A model generated the notes under the pieces. It saw only the letters and a list, made by a program, of their open reading frames with translations. It was not told where the DNA came from and ran no database searches. From positions 1-35,439 of the forward strand of contig DUNZ01000014.1 in NCBI GenBank assembly GCA_012839085.1: DNA of 35,439 bases. The letters are read 5' to 3'. Source of the stretch: Clostridiales bacterium. GTDB taxonomy: Bacteria > Bacillota > Clostridia > Lachnospirales > Lachnospiraceae. Below are positions 24,594 through 32,973 of the stretch, one piece after another; position 1 is the stretch's first letter, and each line of letters begins with the position of its first letter. Position numbers and translations under genes: made by a program.

Positions 24594-24614
24594 ATTATAT
24601 CATTATTATATCAT
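24594..24614 (-). promoter_or_regulatory. Tandem extended -10 elements before the kinase-like gene
   Basis: Minus strand carries ATGATATAAT twice, 11 bp apart (24594-24603 and 24605-24614). Each is a perfect TGnTATAAT extended -10 and neither has a good -35. The first dyad of the duplicated intergenic unit lies just upstream. Confidence 0.55.
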
Positions 24615-24624
24615 TAATATATCC

Positions 24625-24793
24625 TGAACATAAAATCATGTTCATAATCTTGATGCTCCGAACGCTTATACTTGCACGCATATATCTCACTACGCTTTCA
24701 TTATTTCATGAACAAAAATCATGTTCATAATCTTGTTGCTCCGAACGCTTATACATACAACCATGCATATACCTCACTACGCTTTCATTATAT
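24625..24793. repeat. Imperfect tandem duplication of an ~84-bp intergenic unit
   Basis: Copy 1 (about 24625-24706) and copy 2 (about 24709-24793) share TGAACA-N7/8-TGTTCATAATCTTG, TGCTCCGAACGCTTATAC and CTCACTACGCTTTCATTAT in the same order, with a divergent middle. Each copy begins with the dyad TGAACA/TGTTCA. A further inverted repeat CATGCATAT (24762-24770) / ATATGCATG (24795-24803) is specific to copy 2. It fills the 298-bp gap between the transglutaminase stop and the kinase-like gene; no ORF is seen in it. Confidence 0.88.
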
Positions 24794-24852
24794 CATATGC
24801 ATGTAAAAGTATGAAGTAAATTTTCTGTCAACTCTTAAAATAGTATTATTAT

Positions 24853-27435
24853 TTACATGTTCAATTTTAATTTTAAATAGAGTCTTTTTATTGGGTTTAA
24901 ATCTTTATATACTTGTTGATATAAACTCCTATATACTTCTTCCACATGTTGGAGTTCTCTTTGGTTGATTCCAGCTTTACTAAATCTAGCTTTCCATATG
25001 GTTTCCATAAAATCCGAAAAGCTCTCTTCCTTGATATAAGTACAATGCTTTCTTACATAATCCAGATGGTCTTCTAATAAGCTTTTTTGCCCCGGTATTT
25101 CTTTTGATAGGGTCAAAATTTTCTCTGTATCTTTGTATATTCTTAAGGCTTTTTGACTGAGGCTAGCAAAAGCATTGTTTTTCCGGAAGCGGATTAAGGA
25201 GAGTATAGCTAGGGTAAGAAGGAATAAAAAAGTGAAAAGCCATAGAATTATGGTATCAGAAGCCTTTTTTTCTGATCTAAACTCTGGATCTTTCAGCTCT
25301 TTTGATCCAGGCTGCTCATCTTCTTTATCTATAACACTTTCTTTTATTCCTTCTTTCGGTGTGGGAGAAGCCGTTGGATCCGGGGTAATGATTGGAGTAA
25401 CTTGCTCTTTCGTTAAATCATCAATATTTTCTCCTAAACCCAAAATATATTCTAATGTCTCCTCATTTCCTACTACGCCTGAACCCGGTGTAACCTCTAC
25501 AGGTACCCACCCACAACCATCAACATAAACCTCCACCCAGGCATGGGCATTATAATCCTTGACACTTATCATAGCTTGGGATGATTCTAATCTATAGTTC
25601 TCATGCCCAGTATAAAAAGTAACCATCTGTGTCCCAAGGTAATCATTGGGTATAAAACTGCCAACGGCATACCCTTCTACATATCTAGCGGGAATTCCCA
25701 TGGCTCGGAAAATCATAGTAGCAGCGGATGCATAGTGTGCACAATAGCCCCGTTTATTTTCATATAAGAAATATTCTATAAAATCCTTCCCCCTCGGTAA
25801 CTTACCAGGGGATAGGGAATAATCTGTATGACGCTCCAAATAACTTTTTACGTAATTAATCCGTTTCATAAGATCATGGTCACTGGCTGTAATCTTTAAA
25901 TTTGAAAAATCCTTTTTCAATCTCTCTAACTTTTTCTCCGGCATTTTCGTGTATACATCGTAAACAAAATCTCTATAGATTTTTTCATATTTTGTATAAG
26001 TACCTAATTTTAAATTGTCTGTGATAACTTCCCTTTCGTCATTATTTATTATCTTCCCTATGGACATATAATTATAGAAATCCAATTCATAGCTTTCTTT
26101 CCCATCCCTTGCTGTGACATAAAGATCTTGAACATATTTTTTTTCAGCAATTTGGTTATAATCTGATAAATAGGGAACATATAGATATTTTTTATTTGCA
26201 TCTACATATTCAATCTTAAGTTTTGCTTTATAAATAAAGCTCTGAATCAATGATAAAGTATAATAATCATAGAACGTTTGATTGGAATATGGTTTTGTTA
26301 TCTTCTCAATTAAGGAAACACTCATATTCATGGGATCAAATTCTTCAGAGGGTATCTTTTCTAATAAAGCCTGATACTTCTTCTTATCCCCTGCTGTATG
26401 TCCATCCCATCGATCCCCAGTATAATTTGTTCCAACATAACCTTTCACATATAGTCCTTGTTCCCCTAAAAAGCTGGGAAGTATAATACGAAGATGTTCA
26501 CTATTATCAAACTCTACCTCTCCTACTCTTCCTAATCTCCCCCCACTTAGACCTCCACTAGCTTTTACCTTAAATGAGAATTTCAAGTCATTGATTTTAT
26601 TTGTTATGTCATCTAAGGATAAATCAAAAAGCTTTTTCTGAAGATCCACTTTTATCTCTTTTATCTTTATAATACTTTCGTATTCTTTCCTCGAAACAAA
26701 TAAATTCATAAGAAAAAATAAGACAATACAGAAAACACTGAGAACAATCGCACTTCTAGCGCTTACCCTCTGATGAATCTTCCGTTGTTGTCTGTCGCTG
26801 ATCTTATGATTAATAGAAGATGCTTTCACGAGATACAAGGTTGCTGTAATATAGATTACAAGATAATGTTCCGCCGGTATTAAACCCACCAAGAAGCTAG
26901 CGGCAACTGGTAGAAATAATATTATAATACTTAGATTACTTATATTGTTGCGAAGCAAAGAGTAGGATAATAAGGCAATGACAGGGATTATAATCATGAT
27001 AACTAAAAGTGTAGTATCCTGGGTTTCTGTAGTATAGTCTGCAAGATAACGAATGGATTGAAATCCATAATAATCCTCTGCTCTAGAAATTACCAGATTT
27101 TCCAAAATATAAAAACCGTTTTTAATTCTTTCTAACCTACTGTATAAGAATAATCCATAGAATAAGAAAACAAAAAAGCCTTTAACAAAGTCATAGGATT
27201 GAAATAAGAAAATAAGAAAAAACACTACACTGCTTAAAAGCAATGCCATATTCACTTGAATGTGATTCACTGGGATCAAAAAGCTTTCAATAAAAACAGA
27301 AGCAAAGCACCAGCCACTTAAAAAAATGGCAATCCATTGGATAAGTCTCATATAAAGAGGAAATTCTGATTTATTTTCTTCTACGACAAAAAAAGCATTA
27401 TCTACATAGATTCCATCTTTCATTCCCTGACCCAT
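24853..27435 (-). CDS. TgpA-like membrane transglutaminase-family protein
   Basis: 860 residues. N-terminal block of about six membrane spans (to about residue 250, DUF3488-like), an extracytoplasmic region, then a transglutaminase-like core near 540-660: Cys565 in RGYCAHYASAATM and His631 in NAHAWVEVY. The third triad position, normally Asp, reads Glu647 in GWVPVEVTPG. A Thr/Pro-rich linker, one more span (IILWLFTFLFLLTLAILSLI) and a cytoplasmic C-terminal helical domain follow. Such proteins are the third member of MoxR-DUF58-transglutaminase operons; their substrate is generally unknown and may be a protein or peptidoglycan peptide. AAGGTAAGG precedes the ATG at 27435; a second Met four codons later is possible. 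It lies 53 nt after the DUF58 gene. Confidence 0.88.
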   Translation of the reverse strand: MGQGMKDGIYVDNAFFVVEENKSEFPLYMRLIQWIAIFLSGWCFASVFIESFLIPVNHIQVNMALLLSSVVFFLIFLFQSYDFVKGFFVFLFYGLFLYSRLERIKNGFYILENLVISRAEDYYGFQSIRYLADYTTETQDTTLLVIMIIIPVIALLSYSLLRNNISNLSIIILFLPVAASFLVGLIPAEHYLVIYITATLYLVKASSINHKISDRQQRKIHQRVSARSAIVLSVFCIVLFFLMNLFVSRKEYESIIKIKEIKVDLQKKLFDLSLDDITNKINDLKFSFKVKASGGLSGGRLGRVGEVEFDNSEHLRIILPSFLGEQGLYVKGYVGTNYTGDRWDGHTAGDKKKYQALLEKIPSEEFDPMNMSVSLIEKITKPYSNQTFYDYYTLSLIQSFIYKAKLKIEYVDANKKYLYVPYLSDYNQIAEKKYVQDLYVTARDGKESYELDFYNYMSIGKIINNDEREVITDNLKLGTYTKYEKIYRDFVYDVYTKMPEKKLERLKKDFSNLKITASDHDLMKRINYVKSYLERHTDYSLSPGKLPRGKDFIEYFLYENKRGYCAHYASAATMIFRAMGIPARYVEGYAVGSFIPNDYLGTQMVTFYTGHENYRLESSQAMISVKDYNAHAWVEVYVDGCGWVPVEVTPGSGVVGNEETLEYILGLGENIDDLTKEQVTPIITPDPTASPTPKEGIKESVIDKEDEQPGSKELKDPEFRSEKKASDTIILWLFTFLFLLTLAILSLIRFRKNNAFASLSQKALRIYKDTEKILTLSKEIPGQKSLLEDHLDYVRKHCTYIKEESFSDFMETIWKARFSKAGINQRELQHVEEVYRSLYQQVYKDLNPIKRLYLKLKLNM

Positions 27436-27488
27436 TCCAACCTTACCTTTCTAAATAAAAATGGTATGCATTGTCATTTACCCTTTGT

Positions 27489-28727
27489 TTAGTCAAATCT
27501 TAGCTCTTGTATATCAGCTTTCATATTCCCAATGCTCACCATGGCAACCCCGATATCCCTTTCCTTGGATTCTTCAAAAACTTCATCCGTTATCAATTGG
27601 CTTTCTTCTTCAATATCTCCATCCCAAGAAAGCTCTCTTCTATCACCAACATATATTATTTGTCTTGTATTGGTTTTTATTAGTGATAAAGCATCCAATA
27701 GTTCCTTTGAAATATCACTGCTTATAAAAAACATATCGGTATATTGTTCATGGGGGTACTCCGCTTGATATGCAGAAAAGGCATCAATTTCTTTGGAATA
27801 AGGCAAGGTGGATAATAAGTCATCCAAAGCCTCATACAAGTCTTCCTCTTGAACAACACGAACTCTTCTACAAACTCCTTGCTTATAATCATACCAAGCA
27901 AAATAATGAATCTGCCCTCTGGTCAAAAAAGAATAAGATAAAGACAGAGCACACTCCATTAAAGCATCCATATAAACAAGAGTATTTTTCCTTTCAGGAA
28001 TACATAAATTAACAAAGGAAAGAACCGAACAATTCAATGGCTCACTAAATTCTTTAATCATCAATTTATCTTCTTTTGCACTGAGCTTCCAATGAATCCG
28101 TTGCAGGCGATCCCCCTCCCGATATTCTCGAATGGCAAATACCGAAGAGGGATCATCTCCACTTTTGATAAGGGAATAGTAATCACTTTCCACCATATTT
28201 TGACTACGGTTTATGATGTAAGTTTCCTCTATTTCATAAAAATTAGGCAAAATTGCAATTTTAATTTCATCATGGGGTTTCTTCTTTAAACTAAAAATTT
28301 TTAAATAATCAAATAGGCGAACTCCCTGTAATACAATTTCTAGGTTACCAGCATATTCCGACAAAAAATTACATACCACCCTTGTTTTTGCTTTTCTATC
28401 CAAAGAAACTTGTAGCACTTTTTTGTATTTCATTTTAGAATAACTGTTTTTATATGTTAGATAAACTGTCAAATTAGGAATAGGAAAAATGGTAGGATTG
28501 TGGAATAAAAAGGATACCGGTATGACTTCTTCCTTATTCGTCACATGAACAAGACTCTCTAAGCCCACACTTAGTTTCCCATATATATAACTAAGCAAGC
28601 CAAATAGAAGAAAGGGCATAGCAACCACCATTAAGAGGATGATTCCCATAATGTACTCATTATATAAAACGGAAAGTAATCCAAGAGAAATCAATATTAA
28701 TAAATATCTTATCTTATTCCGTAGCAT
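27489..28727 (-). CDS. DUF58 domain-containing protein
   Basis: 412 residues. Two N-terminal spans (ILISLGLLSVLYNEYIMGIILLMVVAM...) are followed by a beta-rich region and the DUF58 signature YREGDRLQRIHWKLSAKEDKL near residue 200, then a von Willebrand A-like C-terminal part. DUF58 proteins accompany MoxR ATPases and may be their targets or adaptors; the biochemical role is unknown. AAGGAG lies 5 nt before the ATG. It is the middle gene of the leftward MoxR-DUF58-transglutaminase operon, 72 nt after the MoxR gene. Confidence 0.92.
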   Translation of the reverse strand: MLRNKIRYLLILISLGLLSVLYNEYIMGIILLMVVAMPFLLFGLLSYIYGKLSVGLESLVHVTNKEEVIPVSFLFHNPTIFPIPNLTVYLTYKNSYSKMKYKKVLQVSLDRKAKTRVVCNFLSEYAGNLEIVLQGVRLFDYLKIFSLKKKPHDEIKIAILPNFYEIEETYIINRSQNMVESDYYSLIKSGDDPSSVFAIREYREGDRLQRIHWKLSAKEDKLMIKEFSEPLNCSVLSFVNLCIPERKNTLVYMDALMECALSLSYSFLTRGQIHYFAWYDYKQGVCRRVRVVQEEDLYEALDDLLSTLPYSKEIDAFSAYQAEYPHEQYTDMFFISSDISKELLDALSLIKTNTRQIIYVGDRRELSWDGDIEEESQLITDEVFEESKERDIGVAMVSIGNMKADIQELRFD

Positions 28728-28799
28728 AGATACTCCTTTTCCTTAACCTTTTATTCTCCCATCAGATTTCTCTAGCGAATGGCTTGGTTCGCCTAAGAA

Positions 28800-29756
28800 T
28801 TACCTCCATGATTCTTTTGCTATAATCCTAGGTGGTTTTATTATACGTAAAATATCGTCTAAGAGGTTGTCCACAGTTACATTATTTACCCTGGCTTTGG
28901 GTTTTAGAATCATTCTATGGGCACAGACATCTTTAAATACATATTGCACATCGGAGGGAATCACATAATCTCTACGGCTTAAAAACGCTGTAGCTTTAAC
29001 CATATTCATCAAAGCCAAGGATCCACGGGGACTTACCCCTAGATCGGTTAATGGATTTTCCCTGGTCTGCTGAACCAAACGTGTTATATATTCATAAATG
29101 GAGTCGTGTATATAGACCTCCTCCACAAGATTTTGGATTTTAAGAAGCTCTTCCCTTTCAACTATTTTTTCTACATTATTTAGAGGATTGGTATTTTGCC
29201 TTTCTTTTAAAATTCCAATTTCACTGGTTAAGTCGGGATATCCCATGGAAAGTCTGACCATGAATCGATCCAGTTGAGATTCTGGCAACATCTGGGTTCC
29301 AATGGATCCTATGGGATTTTGTGTAGCAATCACTATAAAGGGTTTGGGAACTTCTCTAGTCACACTGTCTACAGTTACTTTTCCTTCCTCCATAACTTCT
29401 AACAAGGCTGACTGTGTTTTAGAAGAGGTTCGATTAATCTCATCCGCCAGAAAAAGATTACACATCACAGGTCCAGCTTTGTACTGATAGCTTTCTCCCT
29501 CTTTTCCCAACAAATGATATCCAACCACATCCGTTGGTAAAACATCTGGTGTAAACTGTAAGCGGTGGTGTTTCAATTCCATGGCTTTGGAGAAGGCCAA
29601 TGCCAAAGTAGTCTTTCCCACCCCTGGGCGATCCTCTAAGAGAATATGCCCTTTTGCTAGAATAGCCGTGAGTACCTTTCCGATAACCAGCCGCTTACCA
29701 ATTACAACCTTGCTAACTTCATCGATAATCTGTATTGCTTTCATGTTATAAAACAT
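28800..29756 (-). CDS. MoxR-family AAA+ ATPase
   Basis: 318 residues. Walker A LLEDRPGVGKTTLALAFS, Walker B FLADEINRTSSKTQSALLEVMEE, sensor 1 ATQNPIGS, the LPESQLDRFMVRL arginine-finger segment and the C-terminal LGVSPRGSLALM are all present. MoxR ATPases act as chaperones for maturation of enzyme complexes or envelope proteins, usually with DUF58/VWA partners, as here. GAGGATGGA precedes the ATG; a second Met lies four codons in. First gene of the operon. Confidence 0.95.
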   Translation of the reverse strand: MFYNMKAIQIIDEVSKVVIGKRLVIGKVLTAILAKGHILLEDRPGVGKTTLALAFSKAMELKHHRLQFTPDVLPTDVVGYHLLGKEGESYQYKAGPVMCNLFLADEINRTSSKTQSALLEVMEEGKVTVDSVTREVPKPFIVIATQNPIGSIGTQMLPESQLDRFMVRLSMGYPDLTSEIGILKERQNTNPLNNVEKIVEREELLKIQNLVEEVYIHDSIYEYITRLVQQTRENPLTDLGVSPRGSLALMNMVKATAFLSRRDYVIPSDVQYVFKDVCAHRMILKPKARVNNVTVDNLLDDILRIIKPPRIIAKESWR

Positions 29757-29795
29757 TCGCTTCCATCCTCTACCTTATAATCTATTTAGTAGGAT

Positions 29796-29823
29796 ATTAT
29801 AACATATTTTGGAATAATTACAA
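29796..29823 (-). promoter_or_regulatory. Promoter of the MoxR operon
   Basis: Minus-strand TTGTAA (29818-29823), 16-nt spacer, perfect TATAAT (29796-29801) with TGT before it (extended -10), about 40 nt from the start codon. Confidence 0.6.
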
Positions 29824-29963
29824 CAAAATATCTATAATTTCCCACAAACAAAAAAACCACAACTTTTACATTTTAGCTGGAAAGCTTTATCATCCATATT
29901 ATTCAATCTTTGCCTATTTTCCATATTTTATTATGTATATTCTGTGAAAAAGCTTCTTTTATA

Positions 29964-29991
29964 TTGACTTATGCTGAGAAATGTTTAAAAT
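29964..29991 (+). promoter_or_regulatory. Promoter of the PrsA/SurA-like gene
   Basis: TTGACT (29964-29969), 16-nt spacer, TAAAAT (29986-29991), 33 nt before the TTG start. Same hexamers and spacing as the promoter at 12880-12907. Confidence 0.5.
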
Positions 29992-30024
29992 TAATTTCAT
30001 GAGAATACTAGGGAGGTAGCAAAA

Positions 30025-31113
30025 TTGAATAGAACAAAAAAAATATTATCTGGACCTAAACAAGAAAAAAAAGTTCGTAAACCAATCGACAAGAAGGTTT
30101 ACATTATTATCTCAGCTATTTTGGGAGTTTTATTAATTGGGGCTTTATTGTTTGATCAGCTATATAAAAGACCTCTTATGAAAATTAATGAAGATAAATA
30201 TTACCTTGAGGATTTAAACTACTATATCTACGATTTAGAAGCGCAGTATGATGCCATTGATCAAATGTTTGGTGGCCAATATTGGGACATGGTCTATGAT
30301 CAGATGACTGGCATAACCGTGAGAGATGCTGCATTACAAGAAGCCATAGAAACCGCCTTAATGACAGAAGTCCTATATAAAGAGGCTATGGCCAAAGACT
30401 ATCAATTGACTGAGGAAGAAAATGAAACCATTACCGAACAAGTAAATTCTCTTTTGGAAGAGAAAATGGACGAAAAGGTAATAAAAAAGAATAACTTCAC
30501 TAAGGAAGGCTTAAGGGATTCTATTGGTAAGATAACCTTAGCGAATCGATATAGAAAAGATTTAATTGATTCCTTGCCTGTGGATGATGAAGGGATTAAG
30601 GCAGGTATTGACCCCGCTGATTATAAACGTTATGATATCGAATATTTATTCATATCCACTCAAGAAACAAATGAGGATAATGAAATGGTCTCCCTCAGTG
30701 ATGAGGACAAGCAGGCAGCCTATGATAAGATAAGCTCCTATTATGATACCGCCAAAAATACCGAAGACTGGTCTAGCATACTAGCAGATGATGAGGAAGA
30801 TGTGGTTTATAGAGAAGATTACTTCCTTGAGAGCGGTACTGACTTTCCTGAGGAATTCCAGGATATAATGAAATCCATGGAGAATGGCTCCGTAAGTGAT
30901 ATCTACGAAGCTGATAATGGATACTACATTGTAAGAATGGTAGACAATGATTCAAGCATAAGCTATGACAATGCTGTTTCTTCTGCCATTAGTAGAGCAG
31001 AAAGCCAAGCCTTTTCAGAGGAATACGACAGAATCTTGTCAACCTATGATTTTGATATTAATGAAAACATATTAAGTACCTTAGATATGGGTGAAATCAC
31101 CTTAGTAAAATAA
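30025..31113 (+). CDS. Membrane-anchored SurA/PrsA-like peptidyl-prolyl isomerase family protein
   Basis: 362 residues starting with TTG, supported by GGGAGGT eight bases upstream. A basic cytoplasmic N-terminus (about 25 residues), one span (VYIIISAILGVLLIGALLFD), then an extracytoplasmic body. Residues about 55-195 resemble the helical SurA_N chaperone part; 205-320 resembles a PPIC (parvulin) domain, with YDIEYLFISTQE as its first strand and NGSVSDIYEADNGYYIVRMVD as its last. The centre is very acidic and the parvulin signature is weak, so isomerase activity may be lost and the protein may be a chaperone only. It has a transmembrane anchor, unlike lipoprotein PrsA. Likely helps fold exported proteins. 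Confidence 0.75.
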   Translation: MNRTKKILSGPKQEKKVRKPIDKKVYIIISAILGVLLIGALLFDQLYKRPLMKINEDKYYLEDLNYYIYDLEAQYDAIDQMFGGQYWDMVYDQMTGITVRDAALQEAIETALMTEVLYKEAMAKDYQLTEEENETITEQVNSLLEEKMDEKVIKKNNFTKEGLRDSIGKITLANRYRKDLIDSLPVDDEGIKAGIDPADYKRYDIEYLFISTQETNEDNEMVSLSDEDKQAAYDKISSYYDTAKNTEDWSSILADDEEDVVYREDYFLESGTDFPEEFQDIMKSMENGSVSDIYEADNGYYIVRMVDNDSSISYDNAVSSAISRAESQAFSEEYDRILSTYDFDINENILSTLDMGEITLVK

Positions 31114-31191
31114 TTATTTTGCTAAATTCTGAATAATATTTTCTTTCCAAGAAATAATAAGTATGAAAAATGTTGGAAAGGAGATATGAAA

Positions 31192-31341
31192 GTGGCAAAA
31201 AACAGAAACAACAAACCGAAAAACAAAACAACGAACAAGAGTAAAAACACCAACAATACGCAAATGAGAGATTCCGTAAAGAATAGCCATGCAGAGGTTC
31301 CTGACAATAGTCCCGGACGCAGTGGCCCAGGCGGTGATTAA
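31192..31341 (+). CDS. Small basic Asn/Lys-rich protein (49 aa), not in the ORF track
   Basis: GGAAAGGAG is 8 nt before a GTG at 31192; the in-frame ATG at 31186 is only 2 nt from the same site, so GTG is preferred. The product begins MAKNRNNKPKNKTTNKSKN and ends NSPGRSGPGGD. The first 30 residues are almost all Asn, Lys and Thr; the tail is Gly/Pro-rich. Composition and size resemble small acid-soluble or other minor spore proteins of Firmicutes, but I cannot name a family. A strong terminator follows 40 nt after the stop, and the gene is 78 nt after the foldase gene. Confidence 0.7.
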   Translation: MAKNRNNKPKNKTTNKSKNTNNTQMRDSVKNSHAEVPDNSPGRSGPGGD

Positions 31342-31380
31342 TCCTCAATAAGATAAACTGATAAGATCAGAATTTCATAG

Positions 31381-31427
31381 ACAGTATCTATTACCTAAGT
31401 CTTTCTTTGTAATAGGTACTGTTTTTC
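31381..31427 (+). terminator. Terminator after the 49-aa gene
   Basis: ACAGTATCTATTAC (31381-31394) pairs with GTAATAGGTACTGT (31409-31422) over 14 bp including one wobble, followed by TTTTTCTTC. Confidence 0.9.
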
Positions 31428-31457
31428 TTCATAACTACTAGTAATTTCGTATGTTAG

Positions 31458-31466
31458 TGCTATAAT
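31458..31466 (+). promoter_or_regulatory. Extended -10 promoter of trkA
   Basis: TGCTATAAT is a perfect extended -10 located 40 nt before the trkA start; no -35 consensus is visible. No riboswitch-like fold was recognised between it and the start. Confidence 0.55.
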
Positions 31467-31505
31467 GTTTTTCATAAAATATTTGAGAGGAGATTATTTG
31501 AATCA

Positions 31506-32861
31506 ATGAAAATATTAATCGTTGGTTGCGGTAAGGTAGGAACTACTCTGGCACAACAACTTGACTTAGAGGGACATGATATTGTTGTCATTGATTATAA
31601 AGCAAGCGCTATTAACTACATAACGGAAACATTAGATATTATGGGTTATATTGGGAATGGTGCCAGTTATCGTGACCTTTTAGAAGCCGGAATAGAAGAT
31701 GCTGATTTGTTGATCGCAGTAACCAATTCAGATGAGTTAAATCTACTCTGCTGCTTAATTGCAAAGAAAGCAGGGGGCTGTCATACCATTGCCCGGGTAC
31801 GAAATCCACAATATAATTCAGAAATAGATTTTATAAAGGAAGAAATCGGTCTTTCTATGATCATTAATCCCGAGTTGGAGTCCGCATCGGATATTGCCCG
31901 TTTAATCCGTATTCCTTCCGCAATAAAGATCGATACCTTTGCCAAGGGGAAAATCGAGTTGCTTAAAATTCAAATTCCGGAAGAGTCTGTCCTTCATAAT
32001 ATGAGAATCATGGATATGTCTTCAAAACTTCATTGTAAGGTTTTGGTTTGCGCTGTAGAACGAGGCTCAGAAGTATTTATTCCATCAGGAGCTTTCATCT
32101 TAAAAGGAGGAGACCGTATCTCCTTTATAGCAACACCAAAGTCCGCCTCTGATTTCATTCATAAACTAGGATTTACTACGAGTCATCTAAAAAATGTTAT
32201 GATTGTTGGAGGAGGCGCTATCGCCGTATATCTAACCTATCAATTGATTGGTTCTGGAATCAAGGTAAAAATTATTGAACAGAATAAAGAGCGCTGCGAG
32301 GAGCTAAGCGAATTTTTCCCAGAAGCCTTGGTGATTAACGCAAACGCTACGGATAACAATGTACTCATCGAAGAAGGAATTGCCGAAGCAGATGCCTTTG
32401 TGGTGCTTACAAATCTAGATGAAGAAAATATTCTTTTATCTTTATATTGTCAGAAGAAATCTAAGGCAAAGGTATTTACTAAGGTTACACGACTAACTTA
32501 TGATGATATTATTGAAGAAATGCCTTTAGGAGTAATTGTGAATCCAAAACTCGTTACGGCAGATTACATCATTCAACATGTTAGAGCCATGCAAAATTCC
32601 AAAGGAAGTAATGTGGAAACCTTATATAAAATTGTAGGTGATAAGGTAGAGGCATTGGAGTTTCGTGTTCGGGTAGCTTCTTCTCTAATTGGGGTTCCCC
32701 TAGAGAAACTGAAACTAAAAAACAACCTACTGGTCTGCTGTATTATCCGCAATGGTAAAGTTATCATTCCCAGCGGACAAGACTCCATTCATCTAGGTGA
32801 TTCGGTTATTATAGTAACCACCAATTACCGACTTGATGATTTAAATGACATATTGATGTAA
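31506..32861 (+). CDS. trkA: Trk potassium uptake system regulatory subunit TrkA
   Basis: 451 residues made of two similar halves. Each has an RCK_N Rossmann fold with a GxGxxG turn (GCGKVG at 7-12 and VGGGAIAVYLTYQL near 231) and acidic strand ends (VVIDYKA, IIEQNKE), followed by a TrkA_C domain (IPSGAFILKGGDRISFIA and IPSGQDSIHLGDSVIIV). TrkA is the cytoplasmic gating ring that binds NAD(H)/ATP and opens TrkH; TrkA_C domains in Gram-positives can bind c-di-AMP. GAGGAGA is 12-13 nt from the ATG, longer than ideal; the nearer TTG is out of frame. Upstream partner of trkH, 112 nt away. Confidence 0.96.
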   Translation: MKILIVGCGKVGTTLAQQLDLEGHDIVVIDYKASAINYITETLDIMGYIGNGASYRDLLEAGIEDADLLIAVTNSDELNLLCCLIAKKAGGCHTIARVRNPQYNSEIDFIKEEIGLSMIINPELESASDIARLIRIPSAIKIDTFAKGKIELLKIQIPEESVLHNMRIMDMSSKLHCKVLVCAVERGSEVFIPSGAFILKGGDRISFIATPKSASDFIHKLGFTTSHLKNVMIVGGGAIAVYLTYQLIGSGIKVKIIEQNKERCEELSEFFPEALVINANATDNNVLIEEGIAEADAFVVLTNLDEENILLSLYCQKKSKAKVFTKVTRLTYDDIIEEMPLGVIVNPKLVTADYIIQHVRAMQNSKGSNVETLYKIVGDKVEALEFRVRVASSLIGVPLEKLKLKNNLLVCCIIRNGKVIIPSGQDSIHLGDSVIIVTTNYRLDDLNDILM

Positions 32862-32921
32862 TAATAAGGATACATCTTCCAGATTTAAATATGAAAGTAA
32901 CATTTTCCTTAATTAAAATGA

Positions 32922-32958
32922 TACTGCAAACAAAGTTTACAATGATTTGTTAGCAGTA
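32922..32958 (+). other. Intercistronic hairpin just before the trkH ribosome site
   Basis: TACTGCAAACAAA and TTTGTTAGCAGTA form a 13-bp stem with one A-A mismatch and an 11-nt loop. It ends 4 nt before the GAGG of trkH and has no T-run, so it is not an ordinary terminator. Confidence 0.7.
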
Positions 32959-32973
32959 ATATGAGGTACAAAT

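Noticed and set aside
24625-24793. CRISPR or insertion-sequence origin for the duplicated unit
   Set aside because: Only two long imperfect copies in direct tandem, no spacers of uniform length, no transposase and no terminal inverted repeats enclosing a gene.
31097-31348. 83-aa and 61-aa minus-strand Cys/Phe/Leu-rich ORFs
   Set aside because: They are antisense to the 49-aa gene, whose Asn/Lys codons give Phe/Leu/Cys on the other strand; the plus strand has the ribosome site and terminator.
31342-31505. c-di-AMP (ydaO-type) or other riboswitch before trkA
   Set aside because: Only a terminator belonging to the preceding gene and a promoter are present; the leader after the promoter is about 35 nt, too short for a ydaO fold.
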